DNA from: Cololabis saira | Taxonomy: Eukaryota > Chordata > Actinopteri > Beloniformes > Belonidae | DNA: 64,000 nucleotides | Direction: 5' to 3' | Assembly (NCBI RefSeq): GCF_033807715.1 | Contig: NC_084587.1 | Coordinates: forward strand, 12,165,942 to 12,229,941 | Shown: positions 42,344 through 57,121 of the stretch, piece after piece | How the letters are laid out: each line of letters begins with the position of its first letter | Position numbering within the stretch: the stretch's first letter is position 1 | Program-made: the position numbers and the translations under genes | The notes under the pieces: model-generated | Seen by the model: the letters and a program-made list of their open reading frames with translations, nothing else | Database searches by the model: none | What the model was told of the DNA's origin: nothing

Positions 42344-43774
42344 GTGTTTTATTGTCATGTCATGGGAGGAAGGGAAGAAAGAAAGAAAGAAAGAAAGAAG
42401 GAAGGAAGGAAGGAAGGAAGGAAGGAAGGAAGGAAGGAAGGAAGGAAGGAAGGAAGGAAGGAAGGAAGGAAGGAAGGAAGGAAGGAAGGAAGGAAGGAAG
42501 GAAGGAATGACGGGAGAAAAGACGAAGGGAAGAAGAGAGAGAGAGCAGGAGGAAAGAAGGAAGGAAGGGAAAAAAGAAGGGAGGAAGGGAGAAAACAAGG
42601 AAAGAAGGAAGGAAGGAAGGGAGAAAACAAGGAAGGAAGGAAGGAAAGAAGGAAGGAAGGGAGGAAGGGAGAAAAGAGGAAGGGAAGAAGGAAGGAAGGA
42701 AGGGAGGGAGGGAGGAAAGAAGGAAGAAGGGAGAAAAGAAGGATAAGGAAGGAAGATGGAGGGAGGAAGGAAGGAAGGAAGGAAGGAAGGAAGGAAGGAA
42801 GGAAGGAAGGAAGGAAGGAAGAAGGAAGGAAGGAAGGAAGGAAGGAAGGAAGGAAGATGGAGGGAGGGAGGAAGGAAGGAAGGAAGGAAGGAAGGAAGGA
42901 AGGAAGGAAGGAAGGAAGGAAGGAAGGGAGGGAGGAGGGAGGGAGGGAGGGAGGGAGGGGAGGAGGGAGGGAGGGAGGAAGGAAAGAAAGAAGAAAGAAA
43001 GAAAGAAGGAAGGAAGGAAGGAAGGAAGGAAGGAAGGAAGGAAGGAAGGAAGGAAGGAAGGAAGGAAGGAAGGAAGGAAGGAAGGAAGGAAGGAAGGAAG
43101 GAATGACGGGAGTTAAAGACGAAGGAGAAGAGAGAGAGAGAGCAGGAGGAAAGAAGGAAGGAAGGGAAAAAAGAAGGGAGGAAGGGAGAAAACAAGGAAA
43201 GAAGGAAGGAAGGAAGGGAGAAAACAAGGAAGGAAGGAAGGAAAGAAGGAAGGAAGGGAGGAAGGGAGAAAAGAGGAAGGGAAGAAGGAAGGAAGGAAGG
43301 GAGGGAGGGAGGAAAGAAGGAAGAAGGGAGAAAAGAAGGAAGGAAGGAAGATGGAGGGAGGAAGGAAGGAAGGAAGGAAGGAAGGAAGGAAGGAAGGAAG
43401 GAAGGAAGGAAGGAAGGAAGGAAGGAAGGGAGGAAGGAAGGAAGATGGAGGGAGGGAGGAAGGAAGGAAGGAAGGAAGGAAGGAAGGAAGGAAGGAAGGA
43501 AGGAAGGAAGGAAGGAAGGGAGGGAGGGAGGGAGGGAGGAAAGAAGGAAGAAGGGAGAAAAGAAGGAAGGAAGGAAGATGGAGGGAGGGAGGGAGGAAGG
43601 AAGGAAGGAAGGAAGGAAGGAAGGAAGGAAGGAAGGAAGGAAGGAAGGAAGGAAGGAAGGAAGGAAGGAAGGAAGGAAGGAAGGAAGGAAGGAAGGAAGG
43701 AAGAAGGAAGGAAGGAAGGAAGGAAGGAAGGAAGGAATTAGGTCATTTTGACCCGAAGACAGCACAAGGGTTAA
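42344..43774 (+). mobile_element. TTAA-type element right end with 1.4-kb GGAA array, copy 4
   Basis: The right end is ggtcattttgacccgaagac and agcacaaggg followed by TTAA (43771-43774), as in copy 1. The left end is missing; the array abuts the Harbinger copy with only about 20 bp between. The shared core agagcaggaggaaagaagg occurs twice (42541 and 43138), about 597 bp apart, showing higher-order duplication inside the array. Confidence 0.75.
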
Positions 43775-44779
43775 AAGATACGATGCACTTGCTGCAAATC
43801 ACTTTTCTCTTGTGCTCCGGACCCATTCACACATGGCAGCGTACACCTGAGTTCACCTGCATCATCGCTCCCCCCTGTCCGAGCTGCTAACTTCCTGCCA
43901 AGTCACGTAGTTCACAACACGGCCACGCTCACACAGCCCGTGACCTTCAAGGTGCTAACGCGTTTGGCTGTCGGCAGTGTGATGGATAAATAGGTCGGTG
44001 CACGGAGAGCGTTCACCTTAGATTCACATCATCCGGAGATACATCCGCTCAGACTCGGGATGAAACCGTTGGAAGTCTCTTGCATAAGACGAGTTTCTGC
44101 CTGGGATGCGATCGTGACGAATGAGAACGTACATCCAAGATCAGACATGTGTGCACATATTTTCCAAATGGCGGTGAAGTCCAGCTGTTCTGCGTGCCGC
44201 GTGGACGAAGCCGGGACGTCAGACGTTACCTCATCATCGTTACCTCATTGCACCGTGAAACAGTTGAGGTCAAGAGGTCGGACCGTCAATGTTCGCTCAC
44301 ATCTGCCGCGTCCTGTTTGAGTCACGTGACGCTTCGCGACGGCAAGCTGAGCAGCTGCACGTGCAAAGTCAGGACGGAAAGGAGACAAGCGGTTGAAGGT
44401 GAAAGGGATGGAAGAGACCCCAGAAAGAAAGAGAAGGATGAGATGGATCTCCGTTCCTGCAGATTCTGCTCACTGGTGTGATCTTTTGTGGGTTCCTTTG
44501 AGCGTGCTTCACATTGTTGCATCTGAAACAAGCACATACTGTTCAGATGTGGGAGCAGTGGGCGTTCTTTCAGGGAGGCTTACACTTCCACGTGAATCAG
44601 TCGTGCTGAAAGGAAAAGCAGTTTCACATGTCTCGTTCTGAGAAATTAAAATAAAACTGTTTTGGTTTCCAATGGAAAACATGTAAAAACTAGGTTTGTG
44701 AAATATTTCAATGAAATCATAATTTTTACTCATCGTGCAAGTGTGACTCTGGTCCAAGTTGTGGTTTAAAGATTAAAGC
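43775..44779. other. Intron, no recognisable feature
   Basis: No termini, arrays or exon seen. Confidence 0.5.
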
Positions 44780-45551
44780 CAGTGACTACGTTTACATGCA
44801 GTCAAATTCGGGTTATTGCTAATATTCCGGTTATTGAAACATTCTGAATATTCTGTTTCCATGCGTGAGCAAACAGGGTTATCCCTGTTTACATGGTGAT
44901 TAATTATTCGGGATATCCCGATCAAACCAGCAACGCGCGGAGAACGTGATGACACAATTACCGTCATTTCCGCTTCTTCTTCCTGTATCCAAATTCAAAA
45001 CAAATGCTGCTTCGCGCAACTTTTTGCTCACCTTCTTGTAAATCTCACTATCCCGGTACTTTCTACCGTCTACAAATGCCAAAATGTTCATGTCCTTCAT
45101 TACATTTATGAAGTGATTAGTCTCCTCCTCACTCCAAATCAAATATTTTCAAATATTTTATCTTTATTTTTTAAGAAAAATAGCAAACAAATTTCCCTAT
45201 TGGGAATGAAGTGCAATTGAAAGATACTGTAAATCCTCCTTGAGTTTAGTAAAGTGACAACATTTACAATTTTCTTGACCAAACAAAGATGACTAGACGA
45301 GCTCTGTCTATAATGCAGCCAGCTGCAAAAAAGGAAAATCGATTTTCCGATTTTCCTTTTTTAACATCGTCTTGATTAATAAATCCGATTTAGATTTAAA
45401 TCGATTAATCGCACAGCCCTAGGAGTAACCCAGGGGTCATATTCGGGTTTTTCAAAGGGGTTATTGGTGTTTACATGGCCGTGCAAATTCGGGTTATTGC
45501 GAATATTCAGGTTTTAAAAGAGTTATTGACTGCATGTAAACGCAGTCACTG
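44780..45551. mobile_element. Inverted-repeat element with Myb/SANT-like remnant
   Basis: The ends cagtgactacgtttacatgc and gcatgtaaacgcagtcactg are inverted, and sub-ends carry gggttattgctaatattc. A reverse-strand frame (below) suggests PIF/Harbinger ancestry. The target duplication is not clear. A truncated copy lies at 54989-55253. Confidence 0.75.
44900..45142 (-). pseudogene. Myb/SANT-like domain fragment
   Basis: 80 codons. The first half reads WSEEETNHFINVMKDMNILAF, then FVDGRKYRDSEIYKKVSKKLRE, which has the spacing of the Myb/SANT-like DNA-binding proteins encoded next to PIF/Harbinger transposases. The second domain half and any transposase are missing. Assignment is by motif pattern only; the same fragment recurs at 55140-55250. 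Confidence 0.5.
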
Positions 45552-45883
45552 TTTTCGGTCGAGTCTTCCGTGTCGTTGAAGGACCAAGCTGCTAAATCAA
45601 GATCATTTATTGACAGAATTGATTATCCCTTATATTTTACACCTAGTGGGAAAGCAGTCTGACGTGAGTGGGCGTGTCCTGATTTATTGAAAAGTGGTTA
45701 ACCCACAAACATCAAATATGAGACCAACTGCAAGGAAAAGAAACAAAGAGGCTGCTGCGTTTCATCAGAGCAATCGATCCATCAGTCACGCAGAGTCTCA
45801 TGAGCGGCGTCCTGCTCGGGGCCCAAGTTCATTCACTTTTATTCTTACTCCATAAATAACCATTTGAAGCCAGATGTTACATA

Positions 45884-46251
45884 CAGGACTGTGTCAGAAA
45901 ATTTGAATATTGTGATTTTCTGCAATGCAATTACAAAAACAAAAATGTCATACATTCTGGATTCATTACAAATCAACTGAAATATTGCAAGCCTTTTATT
46001 ATTTTAATATTGCTGATCACGGCTTACAGCTTAAGAAAACTCAAATATCCTATCTCAAAAAGTTAGAATATTCTGGGAATCTTAATCTTAAACTGTAAGC
46101 CATAATCAGCAATATTAAAATAATAAAAGGCTTGCAATATTTCAGTTGATTGTAATGAATCCAGAATTTATGACATTTTTGTTTTTTTTTAATTGCATTA
46201 CAGAAAATAAAGAACTTTAACACAATATTCTAATTTTCTGAGACAGTCCTG
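45884..46251. mobile_element. Palindromic TA-flanked MITE (CAGGACTGTCTCAG), copy 2
   Basis: TA borders, 368 bp, full-length inverted repeat, a few mismatches to copies at 14463 and 52410 (gtgtcag at the left end). Confidence 0.9.
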
Positions 46252-46253
46252 TA

Positions 46254-47785
46254 TTTACCTTTCTGACACCTCTGCACCCTCACCAGAATCAAAACGATAA
46301 GAAGTAGATTCATACAGTTAAAATAAAGTAAAAAGAAATTGAGTAATAATCAAAATTATATTAGTGTAAAAAAATATGAATTAGAAAAATATTGAAGACA
46401 ACATTGGCAGTGTTTTAATTTCAATATATATTAAACACTTTAAATTGAAATAATTATAATTGTCTGTGTATTATTTCCTACAGTGTATCGGGGAGGTCAC
46501 ACACAATTTAATCATAAAATGGAGGCGATAAACAGGAAAGTTAATGCTATTTCAAATGTCAGAGACTTGAACTGGAGACATTTTTTGAAGAAAACCAGCA
46601 ACATTTTACATCGAATCGATCTAGAATTGCAACCTGACATAACTGAGTTTCCAAGTACAAGGACTCGGAGCTCCGTTGATTTGTTTCAGCTCATATGTAG
46701 TTTAGTTTAACTGAGTTCCCATCATCTCTGTTAGGGTTGTTCAGAGTGTTTCCACCTGCTCTCCAGCCGCCCTGGTACCCTGGACGTTTCTACTTGCTTC
46801 TTGCCGCCCAGTTACAGCTCTATTGGTGTGACAGACGCTTGGATATGATAAAAGACTGTTTCTTTTAATAAAAATAAAAACAAAAGTAAGATAAAACACC
46901 TCAAACCATGTTTCCTGTTTCTGGTAACTCCACAAACAGCAACTCTCCCTGGTATCAAACCATCGACCGGTGTTCTGCCAATCCTTGCTCCCTGCCGAGA
47001 AATGCTACTTTGTGGTTCTGTGCATGCGCACAGTCGATTTTCAAAGTTTGCATAATTTCTTGCACAATGTAAAAATTGATAATATGGGATGTTGAGTAGT
47101 TGATCCTTCAAAATACACTACCCATGACATGAATTGCATTACACTTTGTGAACATTAGACGATAAAGAGAAGAAAAAAAACAACAATTCTATCACTTTAT
47201 TTGATATTCATTCAGTCAGTCGCCTTTATTTAACCAGGCAGGTCAAAAGAACACATTTATATTTACAATAACAGCCACTTGGGGGAAAAGGAAGTGGGCT
47301 AGGGTGTAAAACACAGTAAAATTGAAGCTCTGCAAAGGTAGAAAACCATTAGGTAGCATTTTTTGGCAAAGCAGCAGCACTCATCTGCACGAAATGGTGT
47401 TATGCAAGAGGTGGGACGATACATTCACACCAAATACACGAACAGAACGCTGATGCAGATCAAACAAATCACTCTGGATGCCCCCCCTCCCCTCGGGGTC
47501 GTGGAACCGAGAGGGGAAACAATTTAGGACGGAAACACTTGTCACATGATCACGCACACTTCCTCTCGGAGGGCTGTCCAATCCCATGAGGCCGATGTGC
47601 GTGTTCCCACGGCGACGGAGGGGGGGGGCGGATAACCGGTCTCTAATGAGGATGCTCCTCTGGCGGTGCTCGGTTAACGTGATCCAACGTGACATTTGTT
47701 TCATGTTCAGCTGCTTTTGGCATCAACGCACCATTTAAAAAAATAAATAAATAAAAAAATAGTCTTTTTCTTTTGGTTTCTCACA
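46254..47785. other. Intron; dispersed repeat fragment at about 47215-47300
   Basis: Mostly featureless. The phrase cctttatttaaccaggcagg followed by aacagccacttgggg resembles a common dispersed fish repeat. Confidence 0.5.
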
Positions 47786-47793
47786 CTTGCAAG

Positions 47794-51259
<3,466 letters not shown>

Positions 51260-51267
51260 GTGTCTGA

Positions 51268-51544
51268 CCCTTGACCTCCCGCCCGGCCGTGGGTGAGCTG
51301 CATCCACTCGGTCGGGGGGGGGGGGGTGATGATTCACCTGGTTTACCTGCGGCTTTCGCCTGCTTGTTTACGCTCGAGTAGCTGCTACACAACATTAACT
51401 GCATCAAAAGGATACGGGGCGTTACGTAAGCGTTTCATCTTCCACTACGCTGATTTTACCCGCGGCGCCATCGAGGGAGCGCCGTGGTCGGTTCCAATTA
51501 ATGTTCTCTCATTTATGCAGCTTGTATGTAATCTGGAAGTCTTT
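51268..51544. other. Intron, 14-bp poly-G run
   Basis: Ordinary intron with a G run at about 51314-51327. Confidence 0.5.
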
Positions 51545-52330
51545 TTGCAGCACGATCAAATCGAATCAAACTTTATTTATTTAGCACTTTTCGTGCAATA
51601 GTAACGCAAAGTGCTTTACATAATAAAATCAACATTTAACATGTAAAAACTCACACACTCATGGTTTAAAACACACATCTGGTCATTTTCACACACATCC
51701 TCACTTTTATACCCACAAAGCAAACATATCTGTTAATATAAAAGAATAAGTACATAATAAAATAATTGAAAAATAAGTACTTAAAATAATAATAAATAAC
51801 TACATAATAATAAATGAAACCACACTAATAAAATAAATAAAATTCTGCTATAAGCTAAACTAAAAAGGAAGGTCTTGAGCCTCTTTTTAAAATGTCAACG
51901 GTCTCTGAGGTTTTCTGGTGGGTTGTTCCACAGATGAGGACCGTAGTAGTGGAACAAGGTCTCGCCTAAAGTTTTTGTTCTAACTTTAGGAACCATTAAA
52001 AGGCCGGTACCAGAGGAGCTCAGGGTCCACGAGGGCTCGACATTTAAAAGCAGATAAGATAAATAAGAAGCCCGAAGACCATTAAGACACTTATAAATAA
52101 TAAAATAATAAAAAGAACTTGATAAAACAAGAAAAATAGAGGATTTCTGTAAAGTTTGGATTTGATGTAAAAATATTTAGATAAATAATTAATATTGTTA
52201 ACGAAGGTTACGGGACACGCAGGTGCAGGAGAGTCGGTATCCTGAGCTGCAGTTGTACGTACGAAGTCGCCTCGCAACAGCTGAATAACAAAGGGAGGAA
52301 AACTGTGCAAGCCCTAAGACGACAAACAAG
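51545..52330. repeat. Teleost-type interspersed repeat, family not assigned
   Basis: It begins caaactttatttatttagca and contains aaagtgctttacataa, ggtcttgagcctc and ggttgttccacagatgagg, which resemble dispersed fish retroposon 3' parts; compare 18322-18780. Confidence 0.55.
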
Positions 52331-52409
52331 ATATTTAGCAAAGATCTGCATTAAATTAAAACGCTACAACGAGGCACAAATACTGAATACTGAGTATATA
52401 CCGTATATA

Positions 52410-52777
52410 CAGGACTGTCTCAGAAAATTAGAATATTGTGATAAAGTTCTTTATTTTCTGTAATGCAATTAAAAAAAACAAAAATGTCATACATTCTGGA
52501 TTCATTACAAATCAACTGAAATATTGCAAGCCTTTTATTATTTTAATATTGCTGATTATGGCTTACATTTTAAGATTAAGATTCCCCGAATTTTCTAATT
52601 TTTTTAGATAGGATATTTGAGTTTTCTTAAACTGTAAGCCATGATCAGCAATATTAAAATAATAAAAGGCTTGCAATATTTCAGTTGATTTGTAATGAAT
52701 CCAGAATGTATAACATTTTTGCATTACAGAAAATAAAGGACTTTATCACAATATTCAAATTTTCTGAAACAGTCCTG
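52410..52777. mobile_element. Palindromic TA-flanked MITE (CAGGACTGTCTCAG), copy 3
   Basis: TA borders and a full-length inverted repeat like copies at 14463 and 45884. The centre differs slightly. Confidence 0.9.
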
Positions 52778-52779
52778 TA

Positions 52780-53969
52780 TAGGACCCCAAGGAACAGGGT
52801 GGAAGAACGCTGCCATGATGAAAAAGGCAGAAGATTACACCGAATACTCGAAGCTTCATCATCTTCATCTTCATCTGCATGTAACACCACGGGAAAGCGG
52901 TCCACACACCTGTGTGACCAGGGAAGACGCATGCACATGCACGACACCAAACGAGTGCTAGAAAGAGGAAAAAAAACGTCCTCTTGGGAATAAATGTGAC
53001 GGGGATGGAGTTTTAAATTTGCCAACTTATCACTGACTTGGCTCATTTGCATCAGAAACGGGACACGAGGCACAAATACTGAATACTGAGTATTTACCGT
53101 ATATTTCTCTGTGAAAACATTGATTATATTTGACTTAAACACACAAACTGAGAGAGCTTGAAAACAGCTCCTCTCCTTCCCCACCTTCACACCGACTAAA
53201 TTAGAAAATATAAATAATCACTAGAAATGTGGTCGATTTGCATAATTTAAGAAAGTGAGTAGTTGTCACATGCAAATTGGCTTATTTGCCTGTGAGAAGG
53301 GCACAAGTGTGAAGGTGTTTCTCATCTTAATGTCACTTGGTTTAGACGCAGACTGACCTGAACGACCTTAAATAAGAGAGACGGCTGAAACGCTCCATTA
53401 TCCGTTTCGTTAAAATTGAAACCAATCTCCCTCCGTCTTTGATTTCTTTTTTCTTTTTTAAATTCCGCCTTGGCCTAATGGCTTTTCTTGATGAATCGCT
53501 CGCCCCTGAAGTGGCATCTTTGACTCAAAAGTCATCGAACAACCACAGATTTTTCGTTTGGTGGTTAAAAATCATTTAAAGCCGTGCAGCGTTTTGAAAC
53601 AGTTTATATGGACAAGGCACGGGAATGCAAAAGGGATGATAAGATAGAGAGAAGGGGAGAAGTGGCGGCTGCAAAGTGCGATAACCTCCGCTCTATTACC
53701 TTTCCCAGCAGCTGTGGCTGCTGTAGATGAGGGGCGATAAAGAGAGGCGATGGAGCGAGCGTCACTCAGCAAACCACCCAGAAAAAGAGAGAAAAATGCT
53801 CCAATAAGAGGAAACACTGACGATTCACGTTCATGAATACGACTCAAACAAGTAGAAAGAAATTCTTCCTGACAACTTGACACCTGAGAGGAACGTTGGC
53901 CGCATGCCGGCTGTTGGGTACGGACATTTAGGCTTCAGAACGTCACATTATGCCACAGAAACGTCACCA
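52780..53969. other. Intron, no recognisable feature
   Basis: No repeat termini or exon seen. Confidence 0.5.
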
Positions 53970-54227
53970 CACTGCAAAAACTCAAAATCTTAACAAGAAT
54001 ATTTGTCTTATTTCTAGTTAAAATGTTTCATTTTTAGCCAAAAAACATCTCATTACACTTAAAACAAGACTCATCACTGGAAAAAAGTGAAAATTTACTT
54101 GAAACAGGTGAAAATTGTCAAATAACAAGTTATTTATCTGGTGATGCCTCTTGTTTTAAGTGTAATGATGACATTTTAACTAGAAATAAGACAAATATTC
54201 CTGGTAAGATTTTGAGTTTTTGCAGTG
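53970..54227. mobile_element. Palindromic MITE (CACTGCAAAAACTCAAAATC)
   Basis: 258 bp; the ends CACTGCAAAAACTCAAAATC and GATTTTGAGTTTTTGCAGTG are perfect inverted repeats and arms pair along most of the length. Partial copies of the same sequence are at 23090-23190 and 39785-40098. Confidence 0.85.
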
Positions 54228-54988
54228 CAGCGTCATGTGTGTGACCTGTGTTTACAATTTGTTTGGCCACCGTCAATATTTTCTTGTATTTTACCTGTTT
54301 TATATTGTAACTTCACACTTAAAAGTAACTCCACTTCTCTGTCACTACAAACGAAAGACTCTCGTTCATCTTGGAAGTAACTGGAAGTTACACGTGTCAT
54401 TTGTTGACGTTTTTTTCCAGGATTCTGATTGGCTAGCATGACTTTATCTTCTCGTTACACTGCCCCCTGCAGGTTTGGCTGCTCATAGCACCTTAACAGC
54501 GTTTTTATGCGGGTTCGTGTAAATGATGATATTTTTCAAAACGTAGAGGGGGAAATATCCGTTTTTGTAAATACCCGGCTATGTGTAAACGTGGCCTCAG
54601 TTTCAGTGCACGGTTTTGACTCAAGTCACAAGACGCTTCCCCCTAAAGAGAAAAGCCTGCAGCTTACACCATCCAGAAATCTGCTCGGGCCTGAGCGTCG
54701 GAGCGCTGAGCTGCAACTGTGAGCGTCCACGCTCCCCGGAGGACAGCTCAGACTCCATTACTGTTTAATAATGTGTAAACAAGAGGCTCTGGATGGATTA
54801 ACATCATCGCCTGCTTCTGTTTACTTCTCTACCTGTCTGCTGTTTTTCTCTTACCCCTTTTCCACCAAAGCGGTTTCCAGTGCTGGTGCTGGTTCACAAC
54901 TCGTTCAACTTCTGAACCAGCTGAGAACAGGTTTGCTTTCCCATAGTTCGGAGTGTTAAGGGGAGCCACATCATTACGTTGCTGCGAA
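54228..54988. other. Intron, possible decayed repeat at 54855-54985
   Basis: The phrase ccccttttccaccaaagcgg followed by gctggtgctggttc resembles a common fish repeat, and a related inverted-looking segment occurs at 56900-57040. Otherwise nothing. Confidence 0.4.
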
Positions 54989-55620
54989 CATCAGTAACTA
55001 CATTTACATGCAGTCAAAATTCGGGTTATTGCTAATATTCCGGTTACGGAAACATTCGGAATATTCCGTTTAAATGGTAATTAATCATTCGGGATATCTC
55101 GAACAAAAACCAACGACGCGCGGAGAACATCATAACGCAATTCCCGTCATTTCCGCTCCTTCTTCCTGTATCCAAATTCAAAACTAATGCTGCTTCGCGC
55201 AACTTCTTGTAAATCTCGCTATCCCAGTACTTTCTACCGTCTACAAATGCCAAAGGCCCAGGCCAACACACGGCCAAAGTTCCCGGGGCCGTCCTGGGGA
55301 CTGGGCAGACCGGCGAGACAGCTCCGGGAGGACGTCCCCGAGGCCTAGGCCTGGGTTTTGGCATGGGGCCTGGACGATTTGGCGGGGGGCCTGGAAGGCT
55401 TGGCGGGGAAACTCGACGTGGCGGGGGAACTCGGCTTGGCCCGGGTCCGGGGCGCTGGCTGCGGGGGGGTCCGGAGCAGGCGCTGATGCGTCTGGGACCA
55501 CCACCGACGACGCGCCCAAGACCACCGCCGGAACAGCGGCTAACTGGGGCTGGCGTCGACGCCGTCGCTCCAGAGCCTGGATGCTCCGGGGCCCACCCCG
55601 AGCCAGGCGTGTTCCCCTGA
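54989..55620. repeat. Truncated inverted-repeat element fused to a GC-rich block
   Basis: 54989-55253 matches the left end and interior of the element at 44780, including the Myb/SANT-like fragment. At aaatgccaaa it switches abruptly to a GC-rich block (55254-55620) with Pro/Gly/Arg-rich frames on both strands. Confidence 0.7.
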
Positions 55621-57121
55621 ACGGTGAACCAGGTTCCTGCCAACAGGGCTGCTTTGGGAGAAACTCAATTTAGGCTCGGGAGCGGTCGGCTGTGCAAAAA
55701 ATGAATCAGACACACACTCGCTTTTGCTATAATGAATACATTTATTAGCGAGCAGTGCACACAAAAAGACTCACACACAATTGCCCTTTCGCCAGGATAA
55801 CTCTGTGTCAAGTTATCCCCCGCAAATGACAAAGCAACAGACAATTACATAGGGGCTAGGCGATGTACCTCTTACCTTAACACAGAAGGACTGGAGAGCC
55901 GGAACAGTCCAGGCAGAGTAGCGATAAAAACCCCGGCTGGGCGTCGTGCACGAGACCCGCAGCTGACTCTAACCTGACTTCCAGCTTTCCCCGACTTTAT
56001 ACGACAGCTCGCGGAGGGGGAGCAAATGGGCCCCTTAAACCCCCGCCCGCAAGCTCTCACGCTAAGTCTAAGTCTTGGTTCACACGGGAGCCCTCCCGTG
56101 TGAACAAGCGCTTCTCTCACAGTTACAATAATACTAAACAGCAGGTGCAGACTGTGTTTTGGGAATCCAGGGCATTTCAGGACACAAAAACATATTTTTT
56201 CTCCCTTCTTTCCACCTCTGGCCTGAAAATGTCCTAATTCAAAAAACAAGCATAATACATGAGCATAATTAATATGAAAAGTTGAATTAAGGGCATTCCA
56301 GGACACCAAACATATTCCGCCTCTCAAGGGCCTAGCTTTTTTGGCTTCCTGGAGGAAGAATTTCCACCAGTCCAGAGTCTCTCCTGCTGGGTCCATGCTG
56401 GTCAGACCGTTCTGTCAGGCTGGTGTGGTGAGGACCCAGATGCAGGAGAGAAAGGGAGGCCGGAGGCAGGAGTTCTCAAAAAAACAAGGAGGCAAAAACC
56501 AAAAACAAAAGCGCTGCTTGGCAGGATATAAACTAACAGGAACAGGGATCAAAAAACTGGAGCACATGGAGGGAAGCACAGTACGGTCCGACAGGGAACA
56601 AGGGAATGACAAGACCAGATATACTCAGGGGATAACGAGACACAACGAGACACAGGTGCAGACAATCAGGGCAGATGGGACACAGGCGGGGCAAAACAGA
56701 AACTCAAAGACTGGGGGGGGAAGTGTCAAACCCTAACAGGCTTTATTGTGGTCAGAAAATGGCAGATCCAAGTCGTCTCCTCCTCAGACCACTGCTGCGT
56801 TGCTGAATCCATACTACGTTGCTTATTTGAAAATGGCGCCGTCACGCAGTCTTGCCGTTGGCCTTAATAAGTCCGCCCTCCTCCGCTTACGTGAGCGGTT
56901 CTTTCCTCTAGCCCAGCAAAGAGTTGGTGCTACCTTGGAACCGCATTTTCTGTCCCAGGCTAGTTCTTTGTCAGTGGAAACAGAAAGCCCGGTTCCAAAC
57001 TCCCAAAAGCAGCCGTGGAACCGGTTTGGTGGAAGAGGGACATCTGTAACCTTTAAATCCTTCTGCTTGTCACATTTTGACTATTTATGTTTAATAACTT
57101 CGTTTTCACCCATCTTTCCAG
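55621..57121. other. Intron with unclassified repeats, then last acceptor
   Basis: 55640-56400 and 56400-56740 look like dispersed repeats (for example acaagggaatgacaagacca and then gagacacaggtgcagacaat), but no termini or duplications could be fixed. It ends in the acceptor ttcacccatctttccag. Confidence 0.4.

Noticed and set aside
42344..43774. CRISPR-like array
   Set aside because: The repeat is a simple purine tetranucleotide without unique spacers, in a vertebrate intron.
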